Below are positions 8,870 to 16,854 of a stretch of DNA of 64,000 bases, piece by piece (within the stretch, counting starts at the first letter, position 1; the number at the start of each line of letters is the position of its first letter). This stretch comes from Terriglobia bacterium (lineage in GTDB: Bacteria > Acidobacteriota > Terriglobia > Terriglobales > Acidobacteriaceae): the NCBI GenBank assembly GCA_020073645.1, contig JAIQET010000004.1, positions 42,656 through 106,655 on the forward strand, in the 5' to 3' direction. The translations under genes and the position numbers were made by a program. Under the pieces are notes generated by a model. The model worked only from the letters and a program-made list of their open reading frames with translations. It had not been told where the DNA came from and ran no database searches.

Positions 8870-9751
8870 TCAGTCGCCGGCCGTCAGACCGAGCCGAGAG
8901 CTGCTCACGCGTAGCGGTCTGGGTTTCTTCGCTTGCCCCGTGCGCATCGTTTGTTTCCAGCGGCGTAGGACCTCAAGAATTCCGGTCATAAGCATGGCGG
9001 GCGTCGGTGGACAACCGGGAATGTAGCCGTCGACTGGCAGCACGTCATCGACCGCGCCCACGACGGCGTGACTGCCGGCAAAAATACCTCCGCTGCACCC
9101 GCAGGCCCCAACCGCAACCACGAGCTTGGGAGCAGAGGTTGCCTCGAACGTCTGCCGAACTGCCTCTGCCATATTGCGGGTGACGGGGCCGGTTACGAGC
9201 AGCATGTCCGCATGCTTGGGTGAGGCCACGAAGTGGATACCGAAGCGTTCCAGGTCGTAATACGGATTAGTCAGGGCGGTGATCTCGGCTTCGCAGCCAT
9301 TGCACGATCCGGCATCCAGCTGTCGAATATTGAGAGCCCGCCCGATCAACGAACGGATCTCTCGCGCAAGCTCAGCGGGGTCACAACCAAGCTCGGCCGA
9401 AATCTCCAGGCCCGTAGTTGTATCCCAGCGCCGCACAAGTCGCTCCCGCGTGACCCCGCACCGGGTGAACGCTTCGGTGACATGGAATGCAGAAGCCGCT
9501 GCTTCCGCGCAGTGCCCGCAGGCGATGCACTCGCCGTAATCCATACGTAACTGCACGTGGCCTCCGGGAATAGGGTGGAGCGTGAGCGCGGAGGTGGGGC
9601 AGACTGCAACTGCGCGCTCGGCCAACTGCGGAGTCAGCGAACGGCCATTCACTTCCGGCAAACGGCTGCCCTTGGCGTCACCGAGCAACGCTTGGACGGG
9701 TATCAGGCGCTGTCTCGCCTGCAAACTCTGATGAACCACATCGAAGATCAT
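8870..9751 (-). CDS. NuoB/HyfI-like small subunit fused to an N-terminal [4Fe-4S] ferredoxin domain (Ehr complex)
   Basis: Electron-transfer subunit (293 aa) of a hydrogenase-related membrane complex. Residues about 40-95 hold a single-cluster ferredoxin-like segment with Cys75, Cys78, Cys81 and a distal Cys51-Pro. Residues about 140-260 are the NuoB/HycG-like 20-kDa domain with SCNGCEAE (Cys150, Cys153), ACGCSGG (217/219) and GCPPTP (Cys247), so the proximal cluster is kept. Separate ferredoxin and small-subunit genes are usual in Hyc/Hyf operons; here they are fused, and no other ferredoxin gene exists in the cluster. The ATG at 9751 overlaps the upstream stop as ATGA; an in-frame GTG at 9760 is an alternative. 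It is the last gene of the leftward operon. Confidence 0.88.
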   Translation of the reverse strand: MIFDVVHQSLQARQRLIPVQALLGDAKGSRLPEVNGRSLTPQLAERAVAVCPTSALTLHPIPGGHVQLRMDYGECIACGHCAEAAASAFHVTEAFTRCGVTRERLVRRWDTTTGLEISAELGCDPAELAREIRSLIGRALNIRQLDAGSCNGCEAEITALTNPYYDLERFGIHFVASPKHADMLLVTGPVTRNMAEAVRQTFEATSAPKLVVAVGACGCSGGIFAGSHAVVGAVDDVLPVDGYIPGCPPTPAMLMTGILEVLRRWKQTMRTGQAKKPRPLRVSSSRLGLTAGD

Positions 9752-11220
9752 CGATCGCACCCGGAATAGGAAAGGTTGAAGCTCTTGTTGATAAGCGGGA
9801 AGTCCGCAATGATGTTGTCAGCGACTGCAAAGGGTAGTGCCGGCCAGTTTTGAAACGAAGGCGACTTGATATGACACCGCGCAATCTGCCCTCTGCGGCA
9901 GGAAACCCAGTAGAGCAGTTCCCCTCGCGGCGACTCGACGGCCGAGAAACCCTGGGCATCCTTCTCAAAACCGGCAGCCGCGCACGTTGGGCCTGGCGGC
10001 AGGTTCGCCGCAATCTCGCTGATGAGCTGGGCTGAGACCGCAGCCTCGTTAATTCGGACCCGAGCCCGTGCGAGTACGTCCCCGTAGTGGAAGACAGGTA
10101 GGTCGATGGCCTGTTCGGTGTAGGCCCCGTAGGGGTGATCGCGACGGACGTCGAGTGCAATCCCGCTGGCCCGCGCGACGACACCAACCACAGCCAAGTC
10201 CCGCGCCACGTTCGCCAGGAGAACCCCGGCGCCCTCAAAGCGATTCTGTACCGAGGCGGTATCGAGCACTTTTCGTGCAAGACTGGCAAACTCGCCAGAG
10301 GCCCGCTCTACAGCGGCCGCCAGGCTGCTTGCCGCGGCCGATGAGAAGTCGCGGTTGACCCCGCCAGGTGTGGCCATGCCACGCCAGTAACGCGTACCAA
10401 CGCAGGCCGCAGAAACCCGCAGCAGGTCTTCCTTGATGCGGCTGGCATAGGCAGCAGGAACCGTGAAGCCAACGTCTCCACAGAGGGCGCCGACGTCGGC
10501 CACATGCGCAAGCATTCGTTCCAGTTCGAGCCCGATCAGGCGAATGGCCGCCGCCCGCCGAGGCACTTGAACGCCAAAGGCGTTCTCGACCGCTTCACAA
10601 TATGCGACGGCGTGGGCAAAGCAGTTGTCCCCGGATACGGATTCGGCAATCAGCATGCCGCGCGCGACTGGGCTTTGCTCAAATAGTTTCTCGGTTCCCT
10701 TGTGGGTGTAGAAGTGCCGCAACTCGAGGTGGATTACCCGGTCGCCCATGACACTGAAACGGAAGTGTCCCGGCTCAATAATGCCGGCGTGGACAGGGCC
10801 GACCGCGACTTCACACACGCCGTCACCGTGTACCTCCAGGAACGGATAGGGACGTGAAGCCCAGGGCACAGAGCCGACCGCACTCACCATGGGGTGAACG
10901 CCATCAGGCCAATTCTCGTGCAACACGAGCGGCCGGAGATCCGGGTGGCCCAGGATTTCGATGCCGTACTGATCGTGAACCTCACGCTCGTACCATGCGG
11001 CCGCTGGAGTGATAGCAGTGATGGATGTCACGGGACGGTCCGCGGCAAACTGGAAGAACCGGTAACCCGACGCGCCGGCATCTACTACGTAGTGGATTGA
11101 GAGCTTGTGTTCTCCGTCCTTCGTCCCAAACACCGAAACCAGGCGTCCCGAGCGAAGCGACTCGTGCAAGCTCTCGGTAGTGTTGGTGTGGCTCATAAAA
11201 CCCAGCCTATTGGAGGTCAT
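9748..11220 (-). CDS. Hydrogenase-4-like large subunit lacking Ni-Fe ligands (NuoC-NuoD fusion, Ehr type)
   Basis: 490-residue fusion of a NuoC-like N-terminal domain (residues about 1-120, with AWYEREVHDQYGI) and a NuoD/HyfG-like large-subunit domain. In true group 4 hydrogenases the first nickel motif is RICGIC and the second DPCxxC. Here the aligned segments are ESVSGDNCFAH (residues 193-203) and NLSYSGCDR (482-490), so all four cysteines are replaced (Ser196, Asn199, Ser484, Gly487). The protein ends exactly at the Arg where maturation proteases normally cut. This fits the energy-converting hydrogenase-related (Ehr) complexes, whose reaction is unknown. It overlaps both neighbours by ATGA. 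Confidence 0.9.
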   Translation of the reverse strand: MTSNRLGFMSHTNTTESLHESLRSGRLVSVFGTKDGEHKLSIHYVVDAGASGYRFFQFAADRPVTSITAITPAAAWYEREVHDQYGIEILGHPDLRPLVLHENWPDGVHPMVSAVGSVPWASRPYPFLEVHGDGVCEVAVGPVHAGIIEPGHFRFSVMGDRVIHLELRHFYTHKGTEKLFEQSPVARGMLIAESVSGDNCFAHAVAYCEAVENAFGVQVPRRAAAIRLIGLELERMLAHVADVGALCGDVGFTVPAAYASRIKEDLLRVSAACVGTRYWRGMATPGGVNRDFSSAAASSLAAAVERASGEFASLARKVLDTASVQNRFEGAGVLLANVARDLAVVGVVARASGIALDVRRDHPYGAYTEQAIDLPVFHYGDVLARARVRINEAAVSAQLISEIAANLPPGPTCAAAGFEKDAQGFSAVESPRGELLYWVSCRRGQIARCHIKSPSFQNWPALPFAVADNIIADFPLINKSFNLSYSGCDR

Positions 11221-12665
11221 TGCTGCAGTACCGCCATGGCCCCTTCGACCACCTTCTGGAACTGGACCGGGACATGTACGCCGAAGATCAGCAGCACCAC
11301 CGCGCAGGCGCCAATCACTGCTAGCTCTGTTCCCGCGACCTTTCGTGATTCTGGCGTGTCCTTCGGCTCTCCTCCGAGCATGTGGAGGAAGTGGAAAAGC
11401 AGGGCGCCAAATGCAAGCGTGAGACCCACCAGGAGGATTACAGCGACCAGGTACCGTGCCTGGGAAAAGGCTCCGCTGAGAATAGCAAACTCACTTACAA
11501 AAAGCGCAAACGGGGGCATGCCAACAATCGCCAGACCGCCAAAGATCAGCGCCCCGCTGGTGAAGGGCAGCATTCGTATCATGCCGCTGATCCGGTCTAT
11601 CCGCAGCGTACCCAGTTTCTCGCGAACGTTGCCAGCGGCAAAGAAGAGCACGGACTTGGCCAGTGAATGGTTGAATGTGTGCAAGAGCGCCCCGTAGAGG
11701 CCGAGCGGCCCTCCCAGGCCGATGCCGGTGGCGATGATGCCCATGTGTTCGACACTGCTGTAGGCGAACAGGCGCTTAAGGTCCCGCTGCACGATCATCA
11801 GAAGCCCCGCAATAAGGATCGAAACGCCGCCAAACAGCAAGAGCAGGTGGTGACTGAACCCCGGTCCAATCGCTCGCACAGCGATGGCGTCAAAGCGCAA
11901 CAGTGCATACATGGCGCAGTTCAGCAGAGCGGCCGAAAGCATCGCGCTAATCGGAGAAGGCGCCTCCGCATGGGCGTCTGGAAGCCAGCTGTGAAGCGGT
12001 ACGAACCCAACCTTTGTGCCGTAGCCCACGATGAGAAACACGAAGGCGAGCTTCACCAGGTTTTTCATAATAGAGAGCTGCGGCGCTGCTGTCACAAGGC
12101 TGGTCCAGTCAAGGGCTGAACCTCCCGCAACTCCCGATTTCACCGCAGCCAGATAAAGTGCGATGGTGCCGAACAGGGCAAAGGCGAGTCCGACCGTGCA
12201 GACGACCAGGTACTTCCATCCTGCCTCAACCGCTCCCTCCGTCTCGTAGAACCCGACGAGCAAGGCGGAGGCCAATGTTGTGCCCTCCATGAAAATCCAG
12301 AGCAGCCCGAGGTTGGAGGACAGGTAGGAGGCAAGCATGGTGAACAGAAACAGGAAAAGCAGAGCATAGAACCAACGCAGGGAAGAGAACCGTTCCGGAG
12401 GCAGATGCCGGAGGTATCCCGATGAATACACCAGCACAAGGGCAAAAATGAGGCAAAGACTCGCGAGAAAAACCGTGGTGAGGTGGTCCGCCCGGAGATA
12501 TCGTCCAAAGGTAATGCTGCCGTGGCGATAGGTCGCGAACATCAGCCAACTCAGGGCTGCAATTTCAGCCGCGCCAATCAGAAGCGCAGTCCTGGTCCCG
12601 CGCCGGAAGAACAACACAACGGCTGCGCCGAGGACGGGAATGAGGAGTGGGAGCAAAAGCACCAT
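11217..12665 (-). CDS. HyfF/NuoN-like antiporter subunit (Ehr complex)
   Basis: Polytopic proton-translocating subunit (482 aa, about 14 helices) of the Mrp-antiporter/NuoL-M-N family, closest in pattern to hydrogenase-4 component F. Motifs include YGTKVGFVPLHSWLPDAHAE with the conserved lysine and PDAHAEAPSPISAML, then RDLKRLFAYSSVEHMGI and LLHTFNHSLAKSVLFFAAG, which hold the ion-path lysines and histidines. It sits between HyfE-like and large-subunit genes, and its stop overlaps the next start. An AGGG-type ribosome binding site precedes the ATG at 12665. It presumably couples the redox reaction to proton or Na+ movement. Confidence 0.92.
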   Translation of the reverse strand: MVLLLPLLIPVLGAAVVLFFRRGTRTALLIGAAEIAALSWLMFATYRHGSITFGRYLRADHLTTVFLASLCLIFALVLVYSSGYLRHLPPERFSSLRWFYALLFLFLFTMLASYLSSNLGLLWIFMEGTTLASALLVGFYETEGAVEAGWKYLVVCTVGLAFALFGTIALYLAAVKSGVAGGSALDWTSLVTAAPQLSIMKNLVKLAFVFLIVGYGTKVGFVPLHSWLPDAHAEAPSPISAMLSAALLNCAMYALLRFDAIAVRAIGPGFSHHLLLLFGGVSILIAGLLMIVQRDLKRLFAYSSVEHMGIIATGIGLGGPLGLYGALLHTFNHSLAKSVLFFAAGNVREKLGTLRIDRISGMIRMLPFTSGALIFGGLAIVGMPPFALFVSEFAILSGAFSQARYLVAVILLVGLTLAFGALLFHFLHMLGGEPKDTPESRKVAGTELAVIGACAVVLLIFGVHVPVQFQKVVEGAMAVLQQ

Positions 12666-12669
12666 GGCC

Positions 12670-13332
12670 CTAACCCCTCAACCGCCGTAGCTTGGAAACG
12701 TCGAGGTGCTCGAACGTATCGCGAATGCGGAACGCGAAGACGCCCATCAATAGGACACCCATAATGAGGTCGAAAAAGACGCCGATCTCAATGATCATGG
12801 GCATGCCGAAAGTGGTGATCAGCGCCGCGAGAAAGATTCCGTTTTCGAGCACGAGCAGGGCGATGATTTGCATCAGCGCTTTGCCGTGGCTCACCATGAG
12901 GAAGGCGCCGCTCAGGATCAGGGCCACGGCAGCCGCAAGGACATCTTCAGAGACCCGCAATTCCTGCACGTACGTGTGCACCGCCGTGAAGGAAAGGAAG
13001 ATCAAGCCTGCGGTTATGAATACAGAGTAGACGGGACTCAGCGAAAGCTTAACGTCGCGTGGCGCTTGCAGCTTATCGACCAGGCGAAACAGCGCATAGG
13101 GAATACCCAAGACCTTAATCAGGATGACGAGGCCGCCAATCACGTACGACTCGGTGGAGCGATGAATATGGGCAACGGCCAGCACCTGCGCCGCAAGGAC
13201 GGCCGACTGAAGGGCAAAGGCCACGATGCTGGTCGACATGCGCTTTGCCGCTGCCAGCATGAGAACGGTCAGGAACAGCAGCACGGCAGCCGAACCCATT
13301 GCCTTGCTTGCCGCCAGATCGACTAAAACCAT
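12670..13332 (-). CDS. HyfE-like membrane subunit (Ehr complex)
   Basis: Small polytopic membrane subunit (220 aa, about six to seven helices) matching the hydrogenase-4 component E/NuoK-like family. The end of the protein (FFDLIMGVLLMGVFAFRIRD) and the central SHGKALMQIIALLVLENGIF, with its conserved glutamate, are family-typical. The ATG at 13332 has GAGGAGA upstream, and the next gene starts 5 bases after its stop. HyfE and HyfF are present in this cluster but absent from the second hydrogenase cluster at 28-38 kb, so the two complexes differ in their membrane arms. Confidence 0.9.
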   Translation of the reverse strand: MVLVDLAASKAMGSAAVLLFLTVLMLAAAKRMSTSIVAFALQSAVLAAQVLAVAHIHRSTESYVIGGLVILIKVLGIPYALFRLVDKLQAPRDVKLSLSPVYSVFITAGLIFLSFTAVHTYVQELRVSEDVLAAAVALILSGAFLMVSHGKALMQIIALLVLENGIFLAALITTFGMPMIIEIGVFFDLIMGVLLMGVFAFRIRDTFEHLDVSKLRRLRG

Positions 13333-13335
13333 TCG

Positions 13336-14280
13336 TTATCTCCTCAGTAGAGCAGTAAAAACCACTGCCAGAGCCCCCAGTGCCGTGGCGATGCCCAGGA
13401 ATTCTGGAACCATGTACATGCGAAGTTTTGCAATGCTGCTTTCGAGCACTGCGATCACGATTGCCAGCACCACGAGCTTCAGGAGGTACGCGCCCAGGCC
13501 GAGAGCGAGTCCCGCCAACGTCAGGTTCGCGGCCATCCCCCAAGGAGCAAAAAGGCCGATGAGCAGGGAAAGAACCACAGTCAACTTGACGGCCTGGGCC
13601 CATTCGATGAGCGCAAGGCTCGGTCCCGAGTACTCCAGCACCATTGCCTCATGAATCATCGTGAGTTCCAGGTGCGTGGTTGGATTGTCTACCGGCATCC
13701 GTCCAGTTTCCGCAATGGCCACCATGGCGAGCGCGGCAAAGGCCACCGCATGCACGGCGGACACGTCGAAGAAGTTCTGGCTCAGCGTCCACCTCACGAT
13801 TTCGACGATGTTCCCCTGGCCGGCGAGAATGGCCACTGCAATGAGTCCCAAGAGCAGCGGAGCTTCCGCCAGCGCCGAAATCATGGCCTCACGGCTGGCG
13901 CCCATCCCGGCAAACGAACTGCTGCCGTCGAGAGCGCCCAGACCCATGAAAAATCGCCCCAGGGCCAAGACATAAACCAGGACGATGAAATCTCCTGCAA
14001 ATGCCAACAGCGCCGACTGGTTAACGGTGGGGACCAACGCCGCAGCCACGAAGGTCGAGGCGGCGAGCATCATGGGAGCAAAGCGAAAGAGTGGGGACGA
14101 GTCAGGCGGTACCAGGTCCTCCTTGCGAAATAATTTCAGGAGGTCGGCATACGGTCGCCACAGATTGGTCCCCTGGCGCCGCTGGATGACTGCCTTGACG
14201 CGGGCAATCAGAGCCCGCAGCAGAGGGGCGCCGAGAACCAGGAGCAGGTACTGAAGAACATTTGCGGCTGCTGTCGTCAT
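13336..14280 (-). CDS. NuoH/HyfC-like membrane subunit (Ehr complex)
   Basis: Membrane subunit (314 aa, eight helices) homologous to NuoH, HycD and HyfC, which forms the docking site between the hydrophilic and ion-pumping arms. Recognisable segments are VIQRRQGTNLWRPYADLLKL near the N-terminus, AETGRMPVDNPTTHLELTMI, with the acidic pocket residues, and HEAMVLEYSGPSLALIEWAQ. The ATG at 14280 overlaps the upstream TGA (ATGA), so translation is coupled to the HyfB-like gene. A long open extension upstream in this frame (to 15081) overlaps that gene and is not coding. Confidence 0.92.
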   Translation of the reverse strand: MTTAAANVLQYLLLVLGAPLLRALIARVKAVIQRRQGTNLWRPYADLLKLFRKEDLVPPDSSPLFRFAPMMLAASTFVAAALVPTVNQSALLAFAGDFIVLVYVLALGRFFMGLGALDGSSSFAGMGASREAMISALAEAPLLLGLIAVAILAGQGNIVEIVRWTLSQNFFDVSAVHAVAFAALAMVAIAETGRMPVDNPTTHLELTMIHEAMVLEYSGPSLALIEWAQAVKLTVVLSLLIGLFAPWGMAANLTLAGLALGLGAYLLKLVVLAIVIAVLESSIAKLRMYMVPEFLGIATALGALAVVFTALLRR

Positions 14281-16259
14281 CGAAGCACTTTCACCAGAGC
14301 GAGGAGCGAGACCAGGGTCAGAAAGATGTAGAGCAAGTACATCTGGACGTTGCCTGTGTGCAGTCGGCGGACTTGGTTCGCGGCGGCCACGATCGCGTCC
14401 ACGGCAGGGCGGTAGAGTGATTGTTCGAACGAGGTCGTCCGCTCGGAACGGTACGACACCGCTACCGGAAAGTAGGGTTGATCTGCAGGCAGAACCTCGA
14501 TCTTCCGGTTTGGCCTGTATACAGCCGCAAAAACGGAGCGAAGAGGCTTTGAGAAAACCGTTGGCGTGTACTGCATCCTCGGGGAGAGCGTCGGCAGTCC
14601 GCAGGCCCAGATTGCTGTGACACGGGTGGCACGAGGTATGGCCATGGCCAGGAGGAGAATACCGACGACACACGTGGTCAGGATCGGAAGCACCCTTGGC
14701 AGCAGCGACAGCTCTTGTGCAACATTCCCGGAAGGTATCAAGCTTGCTGCCACCAGCGAAAGCGGTCCAAGCAGGAGTGCCGGGTAGACTCCCACCGCCA
14801 CGCATGCCAGAGCCAGCACACCGGTGCCGAGGCACATCCCGAAAGGAACTTCGCCAGCCGATTTCGCAGCTACGCCACGGGGTCGTCCCAGGAACGCAGT
14901 CCCGAATAGTCCCATGAAGCATGCCGCAGCGAGTCCGCCCACGAGTGCGAGGACCCCAGCAGCGAGCGGCAATATGATCTGGGCTACCGGACTGGGCAGG
15001 GTAGCGCCGGCAAGAAAGCTCCGAAACGTGAGCCACTCGCTTACGAAACCGTTGAAGAGCGGCAGCCCGGCGATGGAGCAACAGGCGACCAGCAGGGTCG
15101 CGCCGGTGTACGGCATTCGCGCGAACAGCCCGCCGAGTTCATCCAGGTTCAGCGTGTGCGTAGTTGTGGAAACCGATCCTGCTCCCATGAAGAGCACGCT
15201 TTTGAAAAGCGCGTGGTTGACCGTGTGGGCGAGCGCAGCCACAAGTGCAAGGCTTGCCCACATGGGAGCCTGGTATGCCTGGAAGATCAGCGCAGCGCCG
15301 AGACCCAGGTAGATAATGCCGATATTCTCCACGCTGCTGTAAGCCAGAAGCCGCTTGAGGTCCCTTTCCGCCAATGCATAGAGAATCCCCAGCACGGACG
15401 ACACCACCCCGGCCAGAAGTACGAGGTAACCCCACCAGGCCGCGGGATGCGGGAGGAAATCAAACCCGAAACGGACCAACCCGTATACCGCGGTCTTCAG
15501 CATCACGCCCGACATGAGGGCCGAAACCGGACTAGGCGCGATCGGATGGGTCCGCGGCAGCCAGAGGTGAAGCGGAATCACACCGGCCTTGGTGGAAAAG
15601 CCAAGGAACGCCAAGAGATATATGGCAATCGCGGTGCGTCCTGGCAGTGTTCCACCCGCTGCACGAATCTGGGTGAAGGTGAGCCCGTGGGTATAAGGCA
15701 GGAAAAGGAAGAACGAGGCCGCGACCGCGGCGGCTCCTGCGTGCATCATCAAGAGATAGATCAGCAGATTGTGCCGGCGCTCCGGGGAATCGCCATCGGC
15801 GGCAACCAATGCCGCCGAAAACACCGTCATGAGTTCCCAGCCAAACAAGAACGCAAATGCGGACGCTGCGGTTACGACAAGAACCATGGACAGAACAAAC
15901 AGCGGCAAAAATGTCCAGATCCACGCTTGCTGCCCCGTGCCGTAGTGCCGCTCGATGTAGGCAACCGAGAACACCGTGGTGGCCGCCGTAACCGCACAAA
16001 TCAAGAAGACGAAGAGGGAACTCAGCCGGTCCAGGGTGAGCACGAACGGGAAGGGCAGGAGGTGGGAAAGATCAACGATGGGAAGCTGTCCGGTCCGCCA
16101 GCTCAATAGAGTTGTTGCAGCCCCCAAGAACATCGACACGAATAGGAGGACTGGAACCACCCTCCGGTATCGGGAGGAGCGCCAGCCTGGTAGCAGGATC
16201 AGAGGTATGGCGACCGGGATGGCTAAATGGAGATCAAAGAACAGTCGGGTCAGTTGCAA
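14277..16259 (-). CDS. HyfB/NuoL-like antiporter subunit (Ehr complex)
   Basis: First gene of the operon, a 660-residue antiporter-like subunit with about 16 hydrophobic segments. Family motifs include FGWELMTVFSAALVAADGDS, FSTKAGVIPLHLWLPRTHPI, and RDLKRLLAYSSVENIGIIYL with the channel lysine. The only usable start is a TTG at 16259, because an in-frame stop lies five codons upstream; GAGGA precedes it by nine bases. A small overlapping reading frame (16250-16339) ends just inside the gene and might act as a leader. A promoter and operator-like repeat lie 170-200 bases upstream. Confidence 0.9.
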   Translation of the reverse strand: MQLTRLFFDLHLAIPVAIPLILLPGWRSSRYRRVVPVLLFVSMFLGAATTLLSWRTGQLPIVDLSHLLPFPFVLTLDRLSSLFVFLICAVTAATTVFSVAYIERHYGTGQQAWIWTFLPLFVLSMVLVVTAASAFAFLFGWELMTVFSAALVAADGDSPERRHNLLIYLLMMHAGAAAVAASFFLFLPYTHGLTFTQIRAAGGTLPGRTAIAIYLLAFLGFSTKAGVIPLHLWLPRTHPIAPSPVSALMSGVMLKTAVYGLVRFGFDFLPHPAAWWGYLVLLAGVVSSVLGILYALAERDLKRLLAYSSVENIGIIYLGLGAALIFQAYQAPMWASLALVAALAHTVNHALFKSVLFMGAGSVSTTTHTLNLDELGGLFARMPYTGATLLVACCSIAGLPLFNGFVSEWLTFRSFLAGATLPSPVAQIILPLAAGVLALVGGLAAACFMGLFGTAFLGRPRGVAAKSAGEVPFGMCLGTGVLALACVAVGVYPALLLGPLSLVAASLIPSGNVAQELSLLPRVLPILTTCVVGILLLAMAIPRATRVTAIWACGLPTLSPRMQYTPTVFSKPLRSVFAAVYRPNRKIEVLPADQPYFPVAVSYRSERTTSFEQSLYRPAVDAIVAAANQVRRLHTGNVQMYLLYIFLTLVSLLALVKVLR

Positions 16260-16430
16260 TCTTCGGAATCCTCAATGTCTTGGAAGTCCTCTCTGGAAGC
16301 CGCTTCCCCTTCACGGTGAAGACTGAGGGCTCCTTTCATAGGAAGCCCTGCACAACAGGAGGTGCGAGAGAACAAGCTGTTTGGCTGTGTTTCGGCGACA
16401 GTCTGGCCAGGGAATGAAACTGAAGTACTT

Positions 16431-16459
16431 AATATTACGATATGTGGATATATCCTCAA
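16431..16459 (-). promoter_or_regulatory. Candidate promoter with AT-rich operator for the Ehr operon
   Basis: Read leftward, TTGAGG (16454-16459) and TAATAT (16432-16437) are spaced 16 bases apart. Overlapping them is a run of evenly spaced AT blocks: AATAT, four bases, ATAT, four bases, ATATAT. The pattern AATAT-N4-ATAT resembles the dyad upstream of the adjacent ArsR-type gene, suggesting the same protein binds both. Inference from sequence only. Confidence 0.5.
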
Positions 16460-16468
16460 AAAAGTGCC

Positions 16469-16807
16469 CTAGCCCTTGTTGCCAGAAGTGACTGCCAGTT
16501 GAGACAGCAGGTCTTTCACGTCGATCAGATGGTTGTTAAAAATCTTCTTGGCTGCGTCCAACAACTTGAAAATTTCCGGGTCGCGAACCGAGTACAAAAC
16601 ACTCTGTCCGTCTTTCCTGCCTACCACAATGCTGCGGCTTCTCAGGACGGCCAATTGCTGCGATAGCGTGCTTTGTTCGACCTCCAGGCGCAGACAGAGT
16701 TCATTCACGCCGACTTCGCCGCGGCGCAACTCGTCCAGGATCCTGATTCGCAGGGGGTGAGCCAGTGCTTTGAAGAACTCTGCCTTGAAGTGACTAAGCT
16801 CGGGCAT
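16469..16807 (-). CDS. ArsR/SmtB-family transcriptional regulator
   Basis: Winged-helix repressor of the ArsR family (112 aa). It has FFKALAHPLRIRILDELRRG at residues 11-30, the recognition helix region VEQSTLSQQLAVLRSRSIVV, and the wing GRKDGQSVLYSVRDPE. The classical metal motif ELCVCDL is reduced to ELCLRLE with a single cysteine (Cys38), so metal sensing through alpha-3 is doubtful and a redox or other signal is possible. It lies directly upstream of the Ehr operon on the same strand, and similar AT-rich sites precede both, so it probably controls that operon and itself. Confidence 0.9.
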   Translation of the reverse strand: MPELSHFKAEFFKALAHPLRIRILDELRRGEVGVNELCLRLEVEQSTLSQQLAVLRSRSIVVGRKDGQSVLYSVRDPEIFKLLDAAKKIFNNHLIDVKDLLSQLAVTSGNKG

Positions 16808-16815
16808 CCAATGAG

Positions 16816-16846
16816 AATATTTGCATATTACAATTTATTGTGTCAA
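16816..16846 (-). promoter_or_regulatory. Candidate arsR promoter and operator dyad
   Basis: A perfect TTGACA (-35) is read leftward from 16846 to 16841. Downstream of it lies the dyad AATAT-TTGC-ATATT (16816-16829), where the -10 element should be, ending eight bases before the ATG at 16807. This placement is typical for autorepression. The -10 itself is poor (AAATAT at 18-base spacing). Confidence 0.5.
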
Positions 16847-16854
16847 CTGATGGT

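Noticed and set aside
13336..15081. 581-codon version of the NuoH-like gene starting at 15081
   Set aside because: The extra 267 codons overlap the HyfB-like gene out of frame; the ATG at 14280 overlaps the upstream stop and matches the family N-terminus.
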